The notes below the pieces were generated by a model that was not told the origin of the DNA, made no database searches, and worked only from the letters and a program-made list of their open reading frames with translations. Position numbers and translations under genes: made by a program. This document shows, piece by piece, positions 7,262 to 11,186 of a stretch of 11,186 bases of DNA. This stretch comes from Firmicutes bacterium CAG:449 (GTDB lineage Bacteria; Bacillota_I; Bacilli_A; RFN20; CAG-449), in contig FR889453.1 in assembly GCA_000432895.1 (NCBI GenBank), forward strand, positions 6,221-17,406, given 5' to 3'. Each line of letters begins with the position of its first letter. Positions within the stretch are counted from its first letter, which is position 1.

Positions 7262-7276
7262 AAATGTTATTCCTTT

Positions 7277-7296
7277 TATACTAAACTAGTATAACA
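7277..7296 (-). promoter_or_regulatory. Probable ligA promoter (extended -10) within a perfect inverted repeat
   Basis: On the minus strand TGTTATACT (7296-7288) is a good extended -10 element. It overlaps a perfect 7-bp inverted repeat, TATACTA at 7277-7283 and TAGTATA at 7287-7293, separated by 3 nt. No clear -35 hexamer is seen, as is common for extended -10 promoters. Initiation would be about 7 nt downstream, giving a leader of about 20 nt. The repeat could be an operator or a by-product of the -10 sequence. Confidence 0.45.
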
Positions 7297-7297
7297 C

Positions 7298-7424
7298 AAA
7301 AGAATAATTTATTTTAATTATTATCAAAAATTTAATTTTTCAAATCCGTTAAATATTTTTTTATAATTAACATCTAAAAATAAATTATATTATTATGAAT
7401 ATTTGTTAATAAATGATTTAACTA
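7298..7424. other. AT-rich gap between the regulator gene and ligA
   Basis: No gene is seen. It contains two AT-rich dyads: AAAAATT-T-AATTTTT at 7326-7340, and a hairpin of 9-nt arms with one mismatch (7348-7356 with 7363-7371) around a T6 loop. Neither has the G+C stem of a classical terminator, so how the regulator transcript ends is unclear. Confidence 0.4.
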
Positions 7425-7979
7425 TTATTTTTTCTTTAAGAAATTATAAACTATATAAAATACTGGAATTAAAAGAAATACGACCCATCCTGGATGCCAT
7501 AAATTCCAAAAGAAACCTAAAACTAAATAAATGCCTGCCACTAATAAAGGAAAAGCAAATTCACTAACTGATTTTTTATCAATAACATCAAAAATAGAAG
7601 TGATAATGGCTGGGAAAAAATATAACAACCATCCTGGATGCCATAAACTTAAAGTAAATCCTAAGATTAAATATATTATTGTAACAATTGAAAGCAATGC
7701 AACTAAAACATAATCTTTAATTTTCATTAATTCTGTTTTTTTAGATTCTTCATTCATGTTATTGTTTCCTTTCTCTTCTTTAGAAGATATAAGTTCATCT
7801 AAAGAAATATTATAAATTTTAGCTAAGCAAATTAAATTATCACTGTCAGGAGTTGCTTCACCTCTTTCCCATTTAGAAATGGCTTGTCTAGAAACACCTA
7901 TTTTTTTCGCTAATTGTTCTTGTGACAAATTATTGTCTTTTCTAAGTTTTTGTAATTTTTCTACTAATTCTAAATTCAT
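7425..7979 (-). CDS. Membrane-anchored XRE-family HTH regulator with duplicated WHPGW module
   Basis: Protein of 184 residues with a Cro/C1-type helix-turn-helix at about 7-63 (core SQEQLAKKIGVSRQAISKWE at 19-38), a charged linker at 65-88 and four hydrophobic segments at about 90-181. The membrane half is an obvious internal duplication: IYLILGF...LWHPGW at 102-117 and IYLVLGF...LWHPGW at 150-165, offset exactly 48 codons, each followed by a hydrophobic stretch and a basic end. XRE regulators fused to small membrane domains occur widely in Firmicutes. The role is presumably to sense a membrane-related signal, but the ligand and targets are unknown. AGGA at 7988-7991 serves as Shine-Dalgarno. 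It is transcribed toward ligA but separated by 163 nt, in which the ligA promoter candidate lies, so it may be a single-gene unit. Confidence 0.85.
   Translation of the reverse strand: MNLELVEKLQKLRKDNNLSQEQLAKKIGVSRQAISKWERGEATPDSDNLICLAKIYNISLDELISSKEEKGNNNMNEESKKTELMKIKDYVLVALLSIVTIIYLILGFTLSLWHPGWLLYFFPAIITSIFDVIDKKSVSEFAFPLLVAGIYLVLGFFWNLWHPGWVVFLLIPVFYIVYNFLKKK
7485..7647. repeat. Direct repeat of 19 nt marking an intragenic duplication
   Basis: The 19-nt sequence CCATCCTGGATGCCATAAA occurs at 7485-7503 and again at 7629-7647, 144 bp (48 codons) apart. It encodes the LWHPGW motif of each membrane module of the XRE regulator. Identity at the DNA level over this stretch suggests strong constraint or a fairly recent duplication or conversion. 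Confidence 0.9.
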
Positions 7980-8031
7980 AACACATATCCTTTTTTTCTA
8001 ATAATATATTATCAAATTTAATATATCATTA

Positions 8032-8060
8032 TCTATATATTTTAGTTGCACAACTGTAAA
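8032..8060 (-). promoter_or_regulatory. Candidate promoter of the XRE regulator gene
   Basis: On the minus strand TTTACA (8060-8055) resembles a -35 box, and TATAGA (8037-8032) a -10 box, separated by exactly 17 bp. The spacer contains the dyad AGTTG-TG-CAACT. The predicted leader to the ATG at 7979 is about 45 nt. The -10 box is imperfect and the area is AT-rich. Confidence 0.4.
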
Positions 8061-8072
8061 CTTTCAGTTGCA
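8044..8072. promoter_or_regulatory. Cluster of AGTTG/CAACT half-sites, candidate autoregulatory operator
   Basis: Within 29 bp there are AGTTGCA at 8044-8050, CAACTG at 8051-8056 and CAGTTGCA at 8065-8072. These form one dyad with a 2-bp spacer, a second with an 8-bp spacer, and a direct repeat of AGTTGCA spaced 22 bp, about two helical turns. The cluster overlaps the candidate promoter of the XRE gene, where XRE repressors commonly bind their own operators. Binding itself is inference. Confidence 0.4.
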
Positions 8073-8101
8073 AAAAAGAAAAAAAAGGAGTAAAACTCCT
8101 A
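8072..8101 (-). terminator. Intrinsic terminator of the lipoprotein operon
   Basis: On the minus strand AGGAG (8100-8096), loop TTTTA and CTCCT (8090-8086) form a 5-bp stem followed by seven T residues, a C and six more T residues. The stem starts inside the TAG stop codon of the last lipoprotein gene, so no spacer sequence is used. Confidence 0.75.
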
Positions 8102-8938
8102 ATTTAATCTCCAAATATATATTTCTAAATCAGTATAAGACTCAGAATATTTAAATTGAATAACATATGAATTATCTGGTGAATAAGCAAAATAACCATA
8201 AGTATCATATTGTGTTTCATCAATAGTAAAATTCAATGTTTTTAATAAATCTCTATAAGCTTCTTCTTCATCATAATAAGCTCCTTTAATAGAGATAAAC
8301 ACATATTCTGTACCAGTTTCCGAATCTATTTCTTGAGAAGCAGAGTAAGTATATGATCCATCATCAGGTAAATGAGGAACATCTTCACCAATTACATCAA
8401 GTACTAAATTAGTTGGCCAACTTGCTGGATCAACAATAATATAATTAAAAGCAAATATTCCAATACAATCTTTTGAATCTTTAGCTCCTACTAGAAATTG
8501 CAATTCAACAGCATTTACATCATCAATATTTTTATCAGCATAGAACAAATTATATTCACTAAAAGTTCCTGTAGATTGATCAAATTCACGTTGAGTAGAC
8601 ATTGTTGTAGTATAGTTTTCACTTTCACAAATAAGAGAATATTCTTCTAGCTTACTAGATAAATCTATACTAGCATCATTATAAAATAAATATAAGCATA
8701 CTAAAGGATCGCCAAAAGAGTCTTGTTTAACTTCACAATTATATTCATCTGCTTCCATAAAAGGAAGGTCAACTTTTAAATTTCCAATTATTTGATCAGT
8801 AAATTGTTCGCCATATAAAGATTCTACTCTATCTTCTGAAGTTGTAGTTTGATTACTAGAGTTATCATTTATAGAAGCATTTTCTCCACATCCAACTAAT
8901 GAAAACAAAGCAATTAGCCATAAATAATTCTTTTTCAT
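8099..8938 (-). CDS. Putative lipoprotein with two repeated domains, function unknown
   Basis: Exported protein of 279 residues. A basic-hydrophobic leader ends in the lipobox LVGC (Cys17), so it should be lipidated and held on the outer face of the membrane. A Ser/Thr/Asn/Glu-rich linker runs to about residue 40. The rest appears to be two copies of one acidic domain, about 48-165 and 178-277. Each starts with an IG-x-D/K-V-x-L/P pattern (IGNLKVDLP, IGEDVPHLP), then a Tyr-rich beta region, a short acidic helix-like stretch (DLSSKLEEY, AYRDLLKTL) and a closing hydrophobic strand. I do not recognise the family. It lies 5 nt after the smaller lipoprotein gene. Its Shine-Dalgarno AAAGGA (8949-8954) overlaps the end of that gene, and a terminator begins in its stop codon. 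Confidence 0.8.
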   Translation of the reverse strand: MKKNYLWLIALFSLVGCGENASINDNSSNQTTTSEDRVESLYGEQFTDQIIGNLKVDLPFMEADEYNCEVKQDSFGDPLVCLYLFYNDASIDLSSKLEEYSLICESENYTTTMSTQREFDQSTGTFSEYNLFYADKNIDDVNAVELQFLVGAKDSKDCIGIFAFNYIIVDPASWPTNLVLDVIGEDVPHLPDDGSYTYSASQEIDSETGTEYVFISIKGAYYDEEEAYRDLLKTLNFTIDETQYDTYGYFAYSPDNSYVIQFKYSESYTDLEIYIWRLN

Positions 8939-8943
8939 AATCT

Positions 8944-9423
8944 TTAAATCCTTTCAAATTGAGCATCATCAAATAAAAGATAGTCACTTGTAATATAATT
9001 AGCATCATTAACTGTAACAAACATATAAGACGCTCCTTTTTCCATTTTCAAAGTATCATCGTTACTACTTTTAAAATAAGCAATACTCTTTTCTTTATCT
9101 TCTTCTACAAAATTAAACTCTAAATGAAAGTCATAATCACTTATATCAAAATTAACATGTCCATCACTATTAACATTTAGATTTGTTTTAGCAGATTGAA
9201 TTTGATCCATTCCTACAAATTCACCAACAAATATACTAGATAATTTTTCTTCTTCACTAGTGGTGATTGATTCACTTGTATGAGGAAAATTTGAATCACT
9301 TTCGGGATTATATTCACTTGTGGTAATTAAAACACCTCCACCTAAACTAGTTGAAGATTCATTTCCACAGCTAGATATAAATAATAAAGGTAATACTAAA
9401 ATAAACAAATTACTTTTTTTCAT
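8944..9423 (-). CDS. Small putative lipoprotein carrying a beta module shared with the upstream surface protein
   Basis: Exported protein of 159 residues with a type II signal peptide ending in ISSC (Cys19), followed by a Gly/Ser/Thr/Glu-rich linker to about residue 60. The remaining roughly 95 residues look all-beta and begin with IFVGEFVG, then a strand, an SDG turn (86-88) and an HVNFDI strand. This resembles the two small modules in the large protein encoded just upstream (GQFKGEY and GNWTGYD starts). The ATG lies 3 nt after the upstream TAG stop and has no convincing Shine-Dalgarno, so translation probably depends on coupling to the upstream gene. No function can be assigned. Confidence 0.75.
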   Translation of the reverse strand: MKKSNLFILVLPLLFISSCGNESSTSLGGGVLITTSEYNPESDSNFPHTSESITTSEEEKLSSIFVGEFVGMDQIQSAKTNLNVNSDGHVNFDISDYDFHLEFNFVEEDKEKSIAYFKSSNDDTLKMEKGASYMFVTVNDANYITSDYLLFDDAQFERI

Positions 9424-9426
9424 AAA

Positions 9427-11186
9427 CTAAGCCGCATTAAAGACACAAAATGATGAACCTTCACCAAATGTAATAAAGCTATAAATTGTAAATGCTTCAT
9501 TATTTTCATTAAGTAATTCAATTTTTATATCGCTTGTCTTGGAAATAGAAGAGCCATTATTAACTCTTAAAGTAGCTGTTTCACCATTCATAGTACCTTC
9601 AAAAACTAACCATTTGCCATTTCCATCTTCAACTAACTCTTTATAAGTAAATTCACCAACAAATATTTCTTCATCATAATTAACTGTTAATGTTGCTTTT
9701 CCATCACTTGCAATCATTAAAGTAGTTGGACAAACTTCATAATCATCATACCCTGTCCAATTCCCATCAACAGGGAAAGGTAATGTGCTTGTTGAAGCTT
9801 TTACAGTAACTGTAAATGTTTTTTCTAAATTACTACCATCAGTAGTTTTAACACTAATTGTTGTAGCGCCTTCTTTAACACCTGTAATTAAACCAGTTGA
9901 TGAAACAGTAGCAATCTTTTTATCTTTAGATTCATAAACTAAATCTTTAACATCTGCATCTTCATTAACAGAAGCATTAATTTGGAGAGTCGAACCAACT
10001 TCAACTTCACCAGATTCACTTTCTAAAGTAAGAGTATTAACTAAAGTTTTTTCTTTAACGGTAATTGCAATTCTTCCCATTACATCATCACCATTTGTAG
10101 CAATAATAGTAGCAGTACCAACGCCTTTAATTGTTACTATGTTAGCAGTCGCTGTTGTATCAGAAACTTCTAAAACACTAGTATTAGAAGAAAACCATGT
10201 AAGATCTTTGACACCAAGACCAGTTGCATTACTTGGATTAAAACTTGCTTTAACAGTAAATGATTTATCTACACCATATTTAAATTCAGTTTTATCAGTA
10301 GACAATACAATTTTACTAGCAGCAACATATTTATTAAATTCACTATAATTTATTTTACTTCCATCTAAATTACCATAGAATTTCAATTGATCAGAAGAAT
10401 ATCTAACATACATATTGTTATTATTTGCATCAGTAAAAATGAAATATCTATCAGAAGCAAGATTTGAATCTTGATAATCAGTATAAGTTAATGAATATGT
10501 TTTATCATTAAATTCAATAGTTAATGAATTATCAACAAAATCAAGTAACATTGTTTTATAATTGTATTCACCTTTAAATTGTCCTTTAATATTGCTATCA
10601 AGAGTTGGATAATCTTTAATTGTAATTTCTACATGTGAAGAAGATACTCCATCAGCCATAGCATATACTTCAGTTTTACCAGCTTTTAAGCCAGTTAATA
10701 ACCCATTTGTATCAATTGTTGCTACTTCTTCATTACTACTAAACCAAGTTAATTGAGGTTTAGAAGCATTGCTAGGATTGACTTTACCAGCAAATTGAAT
10801 TGTTTTGCCTACATAAGCTTCAGTTGTATCTTGAGATATAACAACTGATTCAACATTAACTTTTTCAGATGGTTCAAGATAATCATTACAATCATCATTA
10901 GCCATAAATGCTATATCAGAAATAGCAAAAGATAAACCTTTACCAACCATTGAAGAATGAACGGCAATTCTAACATAACTTGCTGGAGCAAAAGATTTCT
11001 CTAATAAGTTTTTATGTTTATAAGAAATATTTTCTTTTACTTCATCTTTAATATCAATGCTTTCCCAATTTGTACCATCATTAGATGTTTCAATAGCGCA
11101 TTTACTCATAAACGCTAAAGCATCAAATCCATGATCGAAGAACATTGCATAATATAAAGAGATACTAGATACTTGTTGTTCACCAA
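9427..11186 (-). CDS. Large surface protein with discoidin-like region and Big_2 (Ig-like) domains, 5' end outside window
   Basis: C-terminal 585 or so residues of a longer exported protein. The frame stays open to the window edge, so the ATG at 11145 is internal; numbering here uses it as 1. The first 85 residues (ISLYYA before it, then IETSNDGTNWESI and APASYVRIAV) resemble a discoidin or F5/8 type-C-like carbohydrate-binding fold. Three bacterial Ig-like Big_2 domains follow at about 97-177, 274-364 and 367-449, with typical LTWFSSNEEVATIDTNGLLT-like strands. Two small beta modules, at about 185-260 and 457-545, separate and end the array. There is no LPXTG signal or C-terminal TM helix, so anchoring must come from the missing N-terminus. 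A role in adhesion or glycan binding is plausible but inferred. Two lipoprotein genes follow at 3- and 5-nt spacings. Confidence 0.8.
   Translation of the reverse strand, partial: GEQQVSSISLYYAMFFDHGFDALAFMSKCAIETSNDGTNWESIDIKDEVKENISYKHKNLLEKSFAPASYVRIAVHSSMVGKGLSFAISDIAFMANDDCNDYLEPSEKVNVESVVISQDTTEAYVGKTIQFAGKVNPSNASKPQLTWFSSNEEVATIDTNGLLTGLKAGKTEVYAMADGVSSSHVEITIKDYPTLDSNIKGQFKGEYNYKTMLLDFVDNSLTIEFNDKTYSLTYTDYQDSNLASDRYFIFTDANNNNMYVRYSSDQLKFYGNLDGSKINYSEFNKYVAASKIVLSTDKTEFKYGVDKSFTVKASFNPSNATGLGVKDLTWFSSNTSVLEVSDTTATANIVTIKGVGTATIIATNGDDVMGRIAITVKEKTLVNTLTLESESGEVEVGSTLQINASVNEDADVKDLVYESKDKKIATVSSTGLITGVKEGATTISVKTTDGSNLEKTFTVTVKASTSTLPFPVDGNWTGYDDYEVCPTTLMIASDGKATLTVNYDEEIFVGEFTYKELVEDGNGKWLVFEGTMNGETATLRVNNGSSISKTSDIKIELLNENNEAFTIYSFITFGEGSSFCVFNAA

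Noticed and set aside
7326..7371. AT-rich hairpins as a rho-independent terminator for the XRE gene
   Set aside because: Stems have almost no G+C and lack a following T-run in the right orientation, so they are not convincing terminators.
7531..7713. Plus-strand open frame of 60 codons across the XRE regulator's membrane half
   Set aside because: Antisense shadow; its repeated codons come from the WHPGW duplication on the other strand.
10139..10348. Plus-strand open frame of 69 codons opposite the Ig-like domains
   Set aside because: Lies inside a continuous surface-protein frame with recognisable Big_2 domains; no start signals.

Overview
The window is very AT-rich (roughly a quarter to 30% G+C by eye). 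Gene density, gene families, AGGAGG-type ribosome binding sites and a tetrahydrofolate riboswitch all point to a low-G+C Firmicutes/Bacilli-like bacterium, possibly an Erysipelotrichia- or RF39-like gut lineage. The genetic code looks standard: tryptophans are TGG and ligA ends in TGA at its family's normal length, so it is not the Mycoplasma code in which TGA encodes Trp. Assignment to a lineage is inference from style, not from a marker gene.

Plus strand, 1-3582. An ArsB/SLC13-type (ion transporter superfamily) permease comes first. After it, at about 1404-1528, lies a clear class-I tetrahydrofolate riboswitch, with a terminator hairpin whose 3' arm also contains the ribosome binding site of the next gene. 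That gene (1529-2662) carries a folate ECF transporter S component (FolT-like) at its C-terminus, behind about 195 extra residues predicted to form a two-TM, extracytoplasmic module. A DegV-family fatty-acid-binding protein follows and runs tail-to-tail, with overlapping stop codons, into the minus-strand genes.

Minus strand, 7979 down to 3579. A membrane-anchored XRE-type regulator with a duplicated WHPGW membrane module is followed, after 163 nt, by ligA (NAD-dependent DNA ligase). A half-size ABC exporter overlaps the ligA stop by 4 nt. The ligA promoter candidate is an extended -10 lying in a perfect inverted repeat. The regulator's promoter candidate contains a cluster of AGTTG/CAACT half-sites that could be its own operator.

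Minus strand, 11186 down to 8099. A tightly packed three-gene set encodes exported proteins. It comprises the C-terminal part of a large surface protein with a discoidin-like region, three bacterial Ig-like (Big_2) domains and two small beta modules, then two lipoproteins. The small lipoprotein appears to carry the same beta module found twice in the large protein, and the larger lipoprotein looks like an internal duplication. An intrinsic terminator closes the set right at the last stop codon. Their function cannot be named from sequence alone.

The most interesting items are the riboswitch-controlled FolT fusion and the beta module shared within the surface-protein operon. I saw no insertion sequence, CRISPR array, tRNA or rRNA.
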